Of a stretch of 64,000 nucleotides of DNA, positions 27,875 through 36,872 are shown piece after piece. The first letter of the stretch is position 1. Every line of letters starts with the position of its first letter. A program made the translations under genes and the position numbers. Origin of the DNA: an uncultured Opitutia bacterium. Lineage in GTDB: Bacteria; Verrucomicrobiota; Verrucomicrobiia; Opitutales; Opitutaceae. The notes under the pieces were generated by a model. It was not told where the DNA came from. It worked only from the letters and a program-made list of their open reading frames with translations, and searched no databases. Where the stretch lies: assembly GCA_903840415.1 (NCBI GenBank), contig CAIMFY010000017.1, forward strand, positions 62,001 through 126,000, given 5' to 3'.

Positions 27875-28036
27875 ATGAAATATTTCACCAAACCCGCCCC
27901 GCGCCGTCCGCTCCGCTTCACGCTGCTTGCCCTGCATACTTCCGGCGTGATTCAGGTATTTCGCACGCATTCGTTCTTCCGCCTCTGGACGCCGCTCCGC
28001 GAAAACTTCGAAGCGGACGAAAACTTCATCGGCTGA
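27875..28036 (+). CDS. Possible small protein between lexA and the GH2 gene
   Basis: A 53-residue reading frame starts MKYFTKPAPRRPLRF. Its third codon positions are strongly C/G rich, as in the surrounding real genes, and it ends with a charged ENFEADENFIG tail. A GTG at 27839 would add 12 residues. I recognise no family and see no ribosome binding site that decides the start, so it may be chance coding-like sequence. The rest of the 393-base gap (27812-28204) shows nothing further I can name apart from a run of mixed sequence that must hold the GH2 promoter. Confidence 0.3.
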   Translation: MKYFTKPAPRRPLRFTLLALHTSGVIQVFRTHSFFRLWTPLRENFEADENFIG

Positions 28037-28204
28037 GCCCGCCGGCGCCACGTGGACTTTAGCACAAGCGCCTTATCCGGCGTCGTCTGATCGCTAGCTG
28101 CGGGCCTTTACCTGCCATACTTCCGTCCGTCACCAGCAGCCGGCCGTCGCGCCGCGACGTTTCTCGCTTTACCACCGCCACGCGCTCGCGACATGTTCGG
28201 CGGC

Positions 28205-30049
28205 ATGTCACCCCATGCGCGCCTCTTTGTTCTCCTCGCTCTGGCAATCGCGGCTGAAACCGGCCTCCGCGCCGACCCGGCACTCGCCAATGTTTACGCC
28301 CGCTCCTCCGTCAGTCTCAACGGCAAGTGGCACTACATCGTCGATCCATACGAGAACGGTTATTACGACTACCGTCGCCAGCCGTTCGATGCCGCCGCGA
28401 AACCCACCGGTGGTTATTTTCTCGATCACCAGCCATCCGACAAGACCGAGCTCATCGAATATAATTTCGACACCAGCCCGTCGCTCACCGTCCCCGGTGA
28501 CTGGAATTCCCAGGACGATCGCCTGCTCTACTACGAAGGCACGATCTGGTATCGTCGCCGGTTCGATTGCCAGAAAACGAACCCGACCGACCGCGTTTTC
28601 GTTTATTTCGGCGCCGCCAACTATCGCGCCGATGTCTATCTTAACGGCAAAAAGCTCGGCACGCACATCGGCGGTTTCACCCCGTTTTCCTACGAAGTCA
28701 CGGCCCTCGTAAAGGACAGCGGAAATTCCCTCGTCGTCCGCGTCGACAACAAGCGCTACGCCGACGCCGTCCCGACCGTGAACACCGACTGGTGGAACTA
28801 CGGCGGTCTCACCCGCGATGTGCTGCTGGTCCAAACTCCGGCGACTTTCATCGCGGCCCAATCCATCCAACTCAAACCCGGCACGACCGATCGGATCGTC
28901 GCCACGGTGCAACTCGACGGCCCGCAAAAACAGCAGAAGCTCAAGCTGACTTTGCCCGACGCCGGGATCGCGGCGGAGTTTTCCTCGGATGCCAGCGGTG
29001 CAGCGCGCGTCGAGATTCCGGTGACCAATCTCACGCTGTGGTCGACCGAAAAGCCCCAGCTCTACGCCGTCGCGCTGACGAGCGAGACCGACCGCACCAC
29101 CGACAAGATCGGCTTCCGCACGATCGCTGTGCGCGGCTCCGATATTTTGATCAACGGCCGCTCGGTCTTCCTCCGTGGCATCTGCCTCCACGAGGAGAAT
29201 CCGCAGCGCGGAGGCCGCGCCTACTCCGTCGAGGATGCCCGGTTGCTGCTCGGCTGGGCCAAGGAACTCGGCTGCAATTTCGTTCGACTCGCACATTATC
29301 CGCACAACGAAAACATGGCCCGCGTCGCCGACGAAATCGGTCTAATGCTGTGGGAGGAAGTGCCCGTTTACTGGACCATCGCATGGGAAAACGCCGACAC
29401 TCTCCGCAACGCCCGCACCCAACTCACCGACTTGATCGAGCGCGACCACAACCGCGCCAGTGTCATCGTCTGGTCAGTCGCCAACGAAACTCCCGTCAGC
29501 GAGCCCCGAACTCGTTTCCTCCGGACGCTGATCGAAACCGCCCGCTCGCTCGACGCCACGCGTCTTGTCTCCTCCGCGATGGAAGTGCGCACCGACCCAG
29601 CGGACTCGAACCATAAAATCATCGATGACCCACTCGGGGAGTTTACCGATCTCACCAGCTTCAACCAATATGTTGGCTGGTATGACGGCATCCCCGCAAA
29701 GACGGCTCAGATCCGCTGGACGATCAAGTCGGAGAAACCGGTCATGATCAGCGAATTTGGCGCCGACGCACTCCAAGGCTGGCACGCGGATGCACTCACC
29801 CGCTTCAGTGAGGAATATCAGGCTGACCTCTATCGCCAGACGCTCGTGATGCTGCAAAAAATCCCGCAGTGGCGCGGCGCGACACCGTGGATTTTGTGCG
29901 ACTTTCGTTCTCCCCGCCGCCCGCTGCCCAATGTGCAGGACGGCTGGAATCGCAAGGGGCTCATCGGCGAGAACGGCACAAAAAAATTGGCGTTCGGCGT
30001 GTTGAAGGAATTCTACGACCGCAAGGCCACCGAAGCGTCGAAGCCATAA
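28205..30049 (+). CDS. Exported glycoside hydrolase family 2 protein (beta-glucuronidase/galactosidase type)
   Basis: A 614-residue GH2 enzyme with a signal peptide (MSPHARLFVLLALAIAAETGLRA, residues about 1-23). The sugar-binding jelly-roll domain follows (YEGTIWYRRRF, FGAANYRADVYLNGKKLG), then the immunoglobulin-like domain, then a TIM barrel with acid/base E428 (SVANETP) and nucleophile E517 (MISEFGADALQG). The barrel ends with a WILCDFRSPRR segment typical of glucuronidases. GH2 enzymes cleave beta-glucuronides, galactosides or mannosides; the sugar is not determinable. Export suggests use of outside polysaccharide or glycosides. It stands alone, with its 3' end 52 bases from the hrpB stop. 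An ATG 12 bases earlier (28193) is possible. Confidence 0.88.
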   Translation: MSPHARLFVLLALAIAAETGLRADPALANVYARSSVSLNGKWHYIVDPYENGYYDYRRQPFDAAAKPTGGYFLDHQPSDKTELIEYNFDTSPSLTVPGDWNSQDDRLLYYEGTIWYRRRFDCQKTNPTDRVFVYFGAANYRADVYLNGKKLGTHIGGFTPFSYEVTALVKDSGNSLVVRVDNKRYADAVPTVNTDWWNYGGLTRDVLLVQTPATFIAAQSIQLKPGTTDRIVATVQLDGPQKQQKLKLTLPDAGIAAEFSSDASGAARVEIPVTNLTLWSTEKPQLYAVALTSETDRTTDKIGFRTIAVRGSDILINGRSVFLRGICLHEENPQRGGRAYSVEDARLLLGWAKELGCNFVRLAHYPHNENMARVADEIGLMLWEEVPVYWTIAWENADTLRNARTQLTDLIERDHNRASVIVWSVANETPVSEPRTRFLRTLIETARSLDATRLVSSAMEVRTDPADSNHKIIDDPLGEFTDLTSFNQYVGWYDGIPAKTAQIRWTIKSEKPVMISEFGADALQGWHADALTRFSEEYQADLYRQTLVMLQKIPQWRGATPWILCDFRSPRRPLPNVQDGWNRKGLIGENGTKKLAFGVLKEFYDRKATEASKP

Positions 30050-30101
30050 GCGACGACGCGCGCTGGTAGCATTCGCACCTCGCCACTCCCGAAATTCCAC
30101 C

Positions 30102-32651
30102 TCAACGCCACTCGTGGCGTGGATAACGGCGCGACAATTCAGCCTTCACTTTGGGATATTGCTCGCGCCAGAAATTGGTCAGGTCGTCCGTCACTTGGAT
30201 CGGACGCTGATTAGGCGCGAGGATTTCGAATTTCACCGGCACGCGGCCGTGACCGATCGTGAACTTTCCCTCGATGCCGTAGAGTTCTTGAATGCGCGCG
30301 CTTAGAACAGGCGGGCCCTCCTTGTTGTAGGTGAGGCGCGACTTCCGTCCATTGCCCATCACGAGCCGCTCGGGCAGGTAGTCGTCGATGACCGCGAGCT
30401 GTTCGGCAGTCAGCCAGTCGCGCAGGACCGGCATGACGGGCTTGTCCTTGATGTCACGGTAGCCGAGTTCACCGTAGCAGATCTGCTCGATGAGCGTCGC
30501 GCGGTCGGCGTCCGTGATCGGATTCACTTCCAGCTCGGGAAACCATTCGGCCATCCGGTTTACTCGCATGATCCACTGCTCGACCGAATCGTCCCACGCT
30601 TCGAGTTTCAGGCGGCCAGCGACGACTTCCGCGGTTAGCAGCGCCGCCGCCTCATTGAGTGGCGCTTCGTCGCTGCTCGACTTCGAGTCGAGCACGAGGT
30701 CGCGGAAGCGGCGCTCGCGTCGAGACACCACGCGCTTCATCGACTCGTCGTAAGTCACTCCACGGGTCTCGCGGTAATCGTCGGGAAAGATTTCCTTCAA
30801 CCACGATTCCTCGATCGCGGTCGCGATGGAAAGGAGGGTGCTCACCTCGCCATCGCCGCGGCCGATTTCGCTAATTTCGCCGGCCACGAGAAGTTTCGCC
30901 TGCTGAATACCGCTCTCCCGCGCGAGCACGCCGCGACGGTTGTGGACGAGTTCGCACCTCAGCGTGCCGGCATCGAGCCTCCGCGCGAGTTGATCGGAGA
31001 AACCAGCAAGCACGCATTTTCTCACTTCGACTCCATCGATGCGATTTTCCGCGATATCGAGTCCCTCCTTCGACGCAATCTCCAGAAATTGGTCAAACAG
31101 TGGTCCAACCTGCCGCGCGCCCTGCGCGTGGATGCCGAGTCGGCGGCAGGCAACGAGCGAGTAGTTCGCCTTGTCTGCGTAACGCCACGCGCGCATCAGC
31201 AGGAAAAAATCGCTCTCGTGCTCCTCTCCCAAGGTATCCTCACGCGCTCGCTCGACTTCCTTCGGCACGCCACGGAGGAGAAAGCTTCGGCCCTGCGTGA
31301 GCGCGGCCATCAGCGCGACTGGCCGCACGCAACCGCGATCCGCGGCGGCGAGAAACATCCGGGCGTAGCGGGGGTGCACGGGAAAGCGCAGCATCTTCCG
31401 GCCGACCTCGGTGATGGATTTCTTCTCACCACCGAGCGCGCCGAGATCGGCCAGCAGATTCTCCGCGCGCACGAGGCCAACGGCGTCGGGCTTTTCGAGC
31501 CACGGAAAATTCGCGACGTCGTCGATGCCACTCGCCTTAAGCGTCAACACGACCTCGGCCAAATCGAGCCGCTTCACCTCGGGCAATTCCTGCGGCGCGC
31601 GTTGCTCGTGCTCGCGTTCCGTCCAAAGCCGCACGCACACGCCGGGCGCCGTGCGACCCGCACGGCCGGCGCGTTGATCGGCGCTCGCGGCAGAAATCTT
31701 TTCGACGAGCAGCGTATTGATGCCACGGTGCGGATCGAAGCGGGCGATGCGCGCGAGCCCGCAATCGATCACGGCGGTCACGCCGTCGATGGTGAGCGAG
31801 GTTTCGGCGACGTTGGTCGAGACGATAATTTTGCGCGCGTCGTAGCGCGCGACGGCACGGTCCTGCTGCTCCGGCGGGAGTTCGCCGTGGAGCGGAAACG
31901 TCACAAAGTCTCGAAGCTCGCGCGACGCCTGAATCGCCTGCACGGTGCGGTTGATCTCGTAGGCGCCGGGCATGAACACCAAAAAATCGCCACCGGTCGC
32001 GGCCGCGACGCGCTCGCATTCGCGCGCAGCGACGTCCCACACCGGCTCCGCTTCGAAGTCCACGCGCTTCTCCAAATATTCGATCCGCACCGGGAAGCTG
32101 CGGCCCTGCGAGACCAGCACGTCGCAGGGCGCAAGGTAGCTTTTCAACAGTGCGGCATCGAGTGTCGCCGACATCACGATGAGCTTCAGGTCGGGCCGGA
32201 TCGTCTGCTGGATCTGCAGCGCCCGGGCGAGCGAGATGTCGCCGTAAAGGTGCCGCTCGTGAAACTCGTCGAAGACGATCACGCTCACACCGCGCAGCGT
32301 CGCGTCGAACGACATTTGCCGGAGCAGGATTCCCTCGGTCACGAAACGGATCCGCGTGCGCTCGCTCACGCGCGACTCAAGTCGGATTTGATAGCCGACA
32401 CCTTCGCCGAGGGTGGTGCCGGCCTCCTCGGCGACGCGTTTCGCCAGCATGCGGGCGGCGAGCCGGCGCGGTTGGAGGACGACGACTTCGCCTTTCTCCC
32501 CGAGCAGGCCGTGACGCCAAAGCATCTGCGGAATCTGCGTCGATTTGCCCGAACCAGTCGGCGCCTGCACGATAAGTCGGCCGGCGCCGCGCACGGCAGC
32601 GACGACGGCGGACTCGAGTTCGTAGATGGGCAGTTCGCGCGGGGACGGCAT
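30102..32651 (-). CDS. hrpB: ATP-dependent RNA helicase HrpB
   Basis: An 849-residue DEAH-type helicase. Motif I is APTGSGKSTQIP, motif II is DEFHERH (DEFH variant common to HrpB), motif III is SAT, motif V STNVAETSLTIDGV and motif VI QRAGRAGRT. The helicase-associated domain and the HrpB-specific C-terminus (PNQRPIQVTDDLTNFW, then a terminal RRYPRHEW) are complete, so the gene is intact. HrpB is a widespread bacterial helicase whose natural substrate remains poorly defined. Its promoter lies in the non-coding region 32652-32860. Confidence 0.92.
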   Translation of the reverse strand: MPSPRELPIYELESAVVAAVRGAGRLIVQAPTGSGKSTQIPQMLWRHGLLGEKGEVVVLQPRRLAARMLAKRVAEEAGTTLGEGVGYQIRLESRVSERTRIRFVTEGILLRQMSFDATLRGVSVIVFDEFHERHLYGDISLARALQIQQTIRPDLKLIVMSATLDAALLKSYLAPCDVLVSQGRSFPVRIEYLEKRVDFEAEPVWDVAARECERVAAATGGDFLVFMPGAYEINRTVQAIQASRELRDFVTFPLHGELPPEQQDRAVARYDARKIIVSTNVAETSLTIDGVTAVIDCGLARIARFDPHRGINTLLVEKISAASADQRAGRAGRTAPGVCVRLWTEREHEQRAPQELPEVKRLDLAEVVLTLKASGIDDVANFPWLEKPDAVGLVRAENLLADLGALGGEKKSITEVGRKMLRFPVHPRYARMFLAAADRGCVRPVALMAALTQGRSFLLRGVPKEVERAREDTLGEEHESDFFLLMRAWRYADKANYSLVACRRLGIHAQGARQVGPLFDQFLEIASKEGLDIAENRIDGVEVRKCVLAGFSDQLARRLDAGTLRCELVHNRRGVLARESGIQQAKLLVAGEISEIGRGDGEVSTLLSIATAIEESWLKEIFPDDYRETRGVTYDESMKRVVSRRERRFRDLVLDSKSSSDEAPLNEAAALLTAEVVAGRLKLEAWDDSVEQWIMRVNRMAEWFPELEVNPITDADRATLIEQICYGELGYRDIKDKPVMPVLRDWLTAEQLAVIDDYLPERLVMGNGRKSRLTYNKEGPPVLSARIQELYGIEGKFTIGHGRVPVKFEILAPNQRPIQVTDDLTNFWREQYPKVKAELSRRYPRHEWR

Positions 32652-32702
32652 TTTTTTCGACGGACGGAAGAGCGTCCGGTCATTTCTAGCGGTGGCAAGC
32701 CC

Positions 32703-32742
32703 GTGAATAACCGGTGAACCAGATTGCTCCCAAGTTATTCAC
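32703..32742. repeat. Inverted repeat upstream of hrpB
   Basis: GTGAATAAC (32703-32711) and its exact complement GTTATTCAC (32734-32742) are 22 bases apart, about 51 bases before the hrpB start. It could be a dyad operator or a hairpin in the hrpB leader. The rest of 32652-32850 shows no gene; a short hairpin (CGGACG/CGTCCG) lies near 32660-32676. Confidence 0.5.
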
Positions 32743-32854
32743 CGCTTTCGATGGTGCAGCGATTGTGAAGAAGATAGGCTTCATTTTCCTAATCCAGCGC
32801 ACACGTTCGATGACGTTCCTTGATAGAACAGTCGAAGCGCGGCGGTCTGAAATA

Positions 32855-33685
32855 AATCGCCGAGAGCACGGCTGGGATAATCCCGGGCGACCGGGGAAAG
32901 GTTGACGGCAGCTGGTGCCGGCTTCCCCTCCAGACCGCGTTAGCGGTGTTGGCAGGCATATCTCACCAGTTCCTCTGGCCGAAGTCGTGTTCGGTCAGGC
33001 AAGTCACGAATAAGTGAACTGAGCGGCGAGGCGCGATTAGAAACCGCGAGCGAGCCGAGTCAGGCCCACGGGGCGTTTCGACCCGTGCGCCGACGCAGTT
33101 ACCCAGAGGGTTTCGGTTGCTACTGCGCAGACCAGAACGCAGTCGCGTTGTCCGGCGGGCCCACCCCGCCAAAAGGCCCAGTCCGCTCACCCGGATCGGG
33201 CGCGTAAGGACGGCGCGGCGGCGGGGAGCGAGCGAACCTGGCAAAGTTCGTCAAACCTCCTCCATGGGGCGGCGTGCAAAAACACGTCACTCCGCTGCAA
33301 GAGCGAAAGCAACCTGAGAGGTAAGAGGTCAGACCCGTAACGCGGGGCCAACGGCCGGCCAAAAGCTGGCGCCGTCCCCGTGGCAAAGGTGAGGACGCGA
33401 AGATAGGTATTGCAGACGTGTCCACACCACGTCCGGCGCACCGCTCCCGGCAGGGAGCGATCGAACCGGGCGCAGAGGCCTCACTCGAAAGATTCGGATC
33501 GGAAACGGTCCGGACGGTCCCGCCATGAGACCGAGACATCCGCATGCCGCGGAGAGTGGCGTCGGGAAGCACACCGCCCGCGAAAGCGAGCGCGTCCAAG
33601 CGTGTGCCGCCGGGAAAGAGCGCGTGACGAACGCCCACCCCCAAATTTGGCCCCGGGACCGCAAGGTCTCGGGGCCTTATTTTTA
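32855..33685 (+). ncRNA. Candidate large structured non-coding RNA (~830 nt)
   Basis: No credible protein gene is present here (a 174-codon antisense frame is not protein-like). The sequence is a chain of hairpins. Examples: 32859-32872, 32872-32886 (UAA loop), 32893-32928 (GGGGAA/UUCCCC enclosing CGGCA-GCUGG-UGCCG), 32934-32947, 32977-32996, 33067-33087, 33094-33127, 33154-33170, 33271-33288, 33351-33375, 33442-33459 (perfect 7-bp), 33495-33512, 33569-33607 and the terminator at 33649-33685. A long-range pairing GGGCGUU (33071-33077) with AACGCCC (33630-33636) may close a domain, competing with the 33067-33087 hairpin. All seven wobble pairs I found are G-U only when read on the plus strand. 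RNase P RNA, tmRNA, SRP and 6S signatures are not convincingly present. The 5' end is an estimate. Confidence 0.65.
33649..33685 (+). terminator. Intrinsic terminator of the structured RNA, before typA
   Basis: A 12-bp stem (GGCCCCGGGACC with GGTCTCGGGGCC, one G-U pair) with a GCAA tetraloop is followed by TTATTTTTA. On the minus strand no T-tract follows, so it stops plus-strand transcription. It lies about 100 bases ahead of the typA start and separates the upstream RNA from typA. Confidence 0.88.
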
Positions 33686-33786
33686 TCGCAGGTGAAGGTA
33701 GCGCGACTGGCCGCCTTCGGCCTTGCTTTCAACTGGTCGCGTCTGCACGTTGGGCCTCTTTTTCCAACACACGCACGCGTCCGCCA

Positions 33787-35616
33787 ATGAACCAGAGCAT
33801 CCGCAATATCGCCATTATCGCCCACGTCGACCACGGTAAAACCACCCTCGTCGACAAACTCCTCAAGGAGGGTGGCGTCTTCCGCGCCAACGAGCGCGTC
33901 GAAGAGCGCGCCATGGACTCCATGGACCTCGAAAAGGAAAAGGGCATCACGATCAAGGCCAAGAACACGTCCGTCCACTGGAAGGACAAGATCGTCAATA
34001 TCGTCGACACCCCCGGTCACGCCGACTTCGGCGGCGAAGTCGAACGCGCCCTCCGCATGGTCGACGGCGTGCTCCTGGTCGTCGATGCCTATGACGGGCC
34101 GCAGGCGCAGACGCGCTTCGTGCTCCGCAAGGCCCTCGCGCACGGTCTCAAGGTCGTCATCGTCATCAACAAGATCGACCGCGACAACGCTGAGCCCGCC
34201 AAGATGTATGACAAGGTGCTCGAGCTCCTCATGGAACTCAACGCCACCGAGGAGCAATTCGATGCCCCCGTCGTCTATGGCTCCGGCCGCGACGGCTACA
34301 TGATGTATCACCTCGGCGAGGAAAAGAAGGACATGTCGCCCCTCTTCCAGACCATCCTCGATCACGTCCCGCCGCCCTTTGCCAAGCCGAACGAGCCCTT
34401 CCATATGCTCGTCTCCAACATCGACTGGTCCGACTACGTCGGCCGCATCGCCGTCGGCAAGATCCTCGGTGGAACTGCCAACATCGGTCAGACCGTGTTT
34501 GGCATCCGCCACGCCGACGGCAAGCGCGTCCGCGCCAAAATCACCAAGGTGTTTGAGTTCACCGGCCTCGGCACGCGCGAGACTGACTCCGCCGTCGCCG
34601 GTAACATCGTCGGTCTTTCCGGGTTCGAGGACGTCGATATCGGTGACACGCTCACCGCCGACGAGGCCGGCCATCCCCTGCCCTTCACCCAAATCGATCC
34701 GCCGACCCTGGAGATGCAATTCTGCGTCAACGACGGCCCGCTCGTCGGGCAAGAAGGCAAACTCGTCACCTCCCGACAGCTCCGCGAGCGTCTCTTCCGC
34801 GAGTTGAAGACGAACGTCTCTATCTACATCGATGACTCCGATAAGGCCGGTGTGTTCAACGTGAAGGCCCGCGGCGCCATGCAAGTTGCCGTGCTCGTCG
34901 AGACGATGCGCCGCGAAGGCTTCGAGCTCCTCGTCTCCCGACCCACCGTGATCGAACGGAAATCTGAGGACGGCAAACGCCTCGAGCCGTATGAAACCGT
35001 CTGGATCGAAGTGCCGGACGAATGCGTCGGCGCGATCATGCAAAATCTCGCCAACCGCAAGGGCCTGCTGACCAACATGGAGAAGCATCCACACTCCACC
35101 ATGATCGAGGCGACAATCACGACGCGCGGCCTCATTGGCATGGAAATCGACGTCGTCAACGCCACCAGCGGACGCGGCGTGTTGAGCCATCTCTTCAAGG
35201 AATACGGCCCCTACGCTGGCGAAGTGCTCACACGCATCACCGGCACGCTCATTGCCACCGAAGCTGGCGAAACCACCGCCTACGCCCTCGTCATGGTGCA
35301 GGAACGCGGCAAACTCTTCGTCAGCCCCGGCGAGCAGGTTTACGAAGGCATGATCGTCGGCGAGAATCCGCGCAATGAGGACATCGCATGCAACGCCGTC
35401 CGCGCGAAGAAGCTCACGAACTTTCGCTCCCAAGGCGAAGGCGTCGGCGTCGGTCTCACGCCCGCAACCAAGCTCTCGCTGGAGCGCGCGATCGAATACA
35501 TTGCCGCCGACGAGTTCGTCGAGGTCACGCCGAAGAGCCTGCGCCTGCGGAAGCGCATTCTGAACAACGGCCTTCGCCAAAAGACCGCGAAATCGCAGAA
35601 GCAGCAGAGCGAATAA
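33787..35616 (+). CDS. typA: Ribosome-binding GTPase TypA/BipA
   Basis: A 609-residue translational GTPase related to EF-G. The G1 loop is [12 protein letters not shown] at about residues 11-22, followed by the G3 motif [12 protein letters not shown] and the G4 motif VINKIDRD; domains II, III and V follow in normal order, with a C-terminal BipA-specific domain ([20 protein letters not shown] region near residue 460). TypA is known to act in 50S assembly and translation under stress. Length is normal. It follows the structured-RNA terminator, has a typA-like leader of about 100 bases with no clear start site, and ends at a strong terminator. Confidence 0.95.
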   Translation: MNQSIRNIAIIAHVDHGKTTLVDKLLKEGGVFRANERVEERAMDSMDLEKEKGITIKAKNTSVHWKDKIVNIVDTPGHADFGGEVERALRMVDGVLLVVDAYDGPQAQTRFVLRKALAHGLKVVIVINKIDRDNAEPAKMYDKVLELLMELNATEEQFDAPVVYGSGRDGYMMYHLGEEKKDMSPLFQTILDHVPPPFAKPNEPFHMLVSNIDWSDYVGRIAVGKILGGTANIGQTVFGIRHADGKRVRAKITKVFEFTGLGTRETDSAVAGNIVGLSGFEDVDIGDTLTADEAGHPLPFTQIDPPTLEMQFCVNDGPLVGQEGKLVTSRQLRERLFRELKTNVSIYIDDSDKAGVFNVKARGAMQVAVLVETMRREGFELLVSRPTVIERKSEDGKRLEPYETVWIEVPDECVGAIMQNLANRKGLLTNMEKHPHSTMIEATITTRGLIGMEIDVVNATSGRGVLSHLFKEYGPYAGEVLTRITGTLIATEAGETTAYALVMVQERGKLFVSPGEQVYEGMIVGENPRNEDIACNAVRAKKLTNFRSQGEGVGVGLTPATKLSLERAIEYIAADEFVEVTPKSLRLRKRILNNGLRQKTAKSQKQQSE

Positions 35617-35640
35617 CTGCCGTTTCCGCGTCGCTCTTTC

Positions 35641-35667
35641 GGGCCGGTCTTCCGACCGGCCCTTTTT
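35641..35667 (+). terminator. Intrinsic terminator of typA
   Basis: A 9-bp perfect stem GGGCCGGTC/GACCGGCCC (35641-35662, loop TTCC) followed by TTTTT. It lies 24 bases after the typA stop. On the minus strand the hairpin is not followed by a T-tract, so it does not obviously end manC. Confidence 0.9.
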
Positions 35668-35693
35668 GTTGGCCCCCGAAAATCGCCGGCTAC

Positions 35694-36764
35694 TTACAAT
35701 AATTCCTTCGGCAGTTTTCCGGTCAGTTGTTTGATGTCGTGCACAGCGTCACGGTGACATACGAGCACCGCATCGGCCGTCTCGACCACGACCAGATCTT
35801 TCACCCCGCACAGGGCGATCATCCGGCCGTTGCTGATAACGATATTATTGGTCGCGCCCGCCACAAGCACGGGACCCTTCGCCGTGTTGCCTGATTCGTC
35901 AGTCGCCACGTGTTTTGGCAGCGCCGTCCATAGCCCAACGTCATCCCAATCAAATTCCGCCACCACGGTCTCCACCGCCCTCGCCTGCTCCATGATCGCA
36001 AAATCAAGCGAGGTTTTCGGTTCGAGCGTGGGGAATTTTTTCGCAATGTAGTCCGCCGGTTTGCGTGCGGGAAATCCGCGGATGAAGGCCGCCAGCGTCG
36101 GCGCGCTCCGGTCCGCCTCGGCGAGAAAAGCGTCGACGCTCCACGCAAACATGCCCGCATTCCAAAAAAATTTCCCGCTCGTCACATACCGTTTCGCCGT
36201 CGCTGCATCCGGTTTCTCGACAAACCGTTTCACCTTGCGGATCGCGCTGCCGTCCGCGCCCCGGGCGATTTGCTTCCCTAATTCGAGGTAACCAAACCCG
36301 GTCGCCGGAAAACTCGGGGGGATCCCCACGGTGAGCAGGGCGTCCGTCACCGCCGCCCGCGAGAGCGCCGCACTGATCTGTTGGCCGCAGCGTTTGCCGT
36401 CATGAATCATCGCGTCCGACGAGAGCAAGGCCATCACTCCGCGCGGATTGCGGGCCCGCACGAGGGCGGTCGCAAGCGCGGCGGCCGGCGCAGTATCGCG
36501 CTTCGCCGGTTCCGCCACCACTTGACCCGGGGCGAGCATCGGCAGCGCCGCCCGGGCTGCCGCAAGTTGCACTTCATTTGTTAGCACAAAGATATTTTTA
36601 CGCGGCACGACACCATCGAGTCGGTGCACCGTCGCCTCCAGCAGAGTCATGTCGCCAAACAGCTTGATGAGTTGCTTCGGCGCCCGCGCCCTGCTCATCG
36701 GCCAGAAACGTTCGCCGCTGCCACCGGCCATAATGCACGCAAAAAATCGGGAGTTGTCGGTCAT
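35694..36764 (-). CDS. manC: Mannose-1-phosphate guanylyltransferase
   Basis: A 356-residue nucleotidyltransferase that makes GDP-mannose for exopolysaccharide or glycoprotein sugars. The signature MAGGSGERFWPMSRARAPKQL is at about residues 12-32, and the sugar-phosphate region KRFVEKPDAATAKRYV, WNAGMFAW and EFDWDDVGLWTAL follow. There is no fused phosphomannose isomerase domain, which some ManC proteins have. It stands alone, convergent with typA; the divergent pseudouridine synthase gene begins at 36873. Confidence 0.93.
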   Translation of the reverse strand: MTDNSRFFACIMAGGSGERFWPMSRARAPKQLIKLFGDMTLLEATVHRLDGVVPRKNIFVLTNEVQLAAARAALPMLAPGQVVAEPAKRDTAPAAALATALVRARNPRGVMALLSSDAMIHDGKRCGQQISAALSRAAVTDALLTVGIPPSFPATGFGYLELGKQIARGADGSAIRKVKRFVEKPDAATAKRYVTSGKFFWNAGMFAWSVDAFLAEADRSAPTLAAFIRGFPARKPADYIAKKFPTLEPKTSLDFAIMEQARAVETVVAEFDWDDVGLWTALPKHVATDESGNTAKGPVLVAGATNNIVISNGRMIALCGVKDLVVVETADAVLVCHRDAVHDIKQLTGKLPKELL

Positions 36765-36872
36765 GCTTGAACTGCAGTTCTTCCAGCCGTCGCGGCTGAC
36801 GCCAAGCCCGAATGCGCCCCTGCCTGCATTTCCATGCTTCCGCTACGAGTATTTCGGTAATTAAGTTTCCCT

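Noticed and set aside
30942-32717. A 591-codon plus-strand frame opposite hrpB
   Set aside because: It mirrors the conserved helicase gene; composition is that of a shadow frame, rich in Arg and His with no domain.
33120-33644. A 174-codon minus-strand frame inside the structured-RNA region
   Set aside because: The product is Gly/Pro/Arg/Cys-rich with no domain, and G-U wobble evidence and the terminator point to a plus-strand RNA instead.
33060-33690. Calling the region RNase P RNA, tmRNA, SRP RNA or an intron
   Set aside because: The universal RNase P P4 halves, a tmRNA tag sequence with CCA end, the SRP GGAAGG motif and group II domain V are not found in good form; only three short RNase P-like words are seen, and they are listed as a finding.
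33481-35580. A 699-codon frame on the minus strand opposite typA
   Set aside because: It is the antisense of a highly conserved GTPase gene with strong codon bias, which creates long open frames by chance; the translated product has no recognisable domain.
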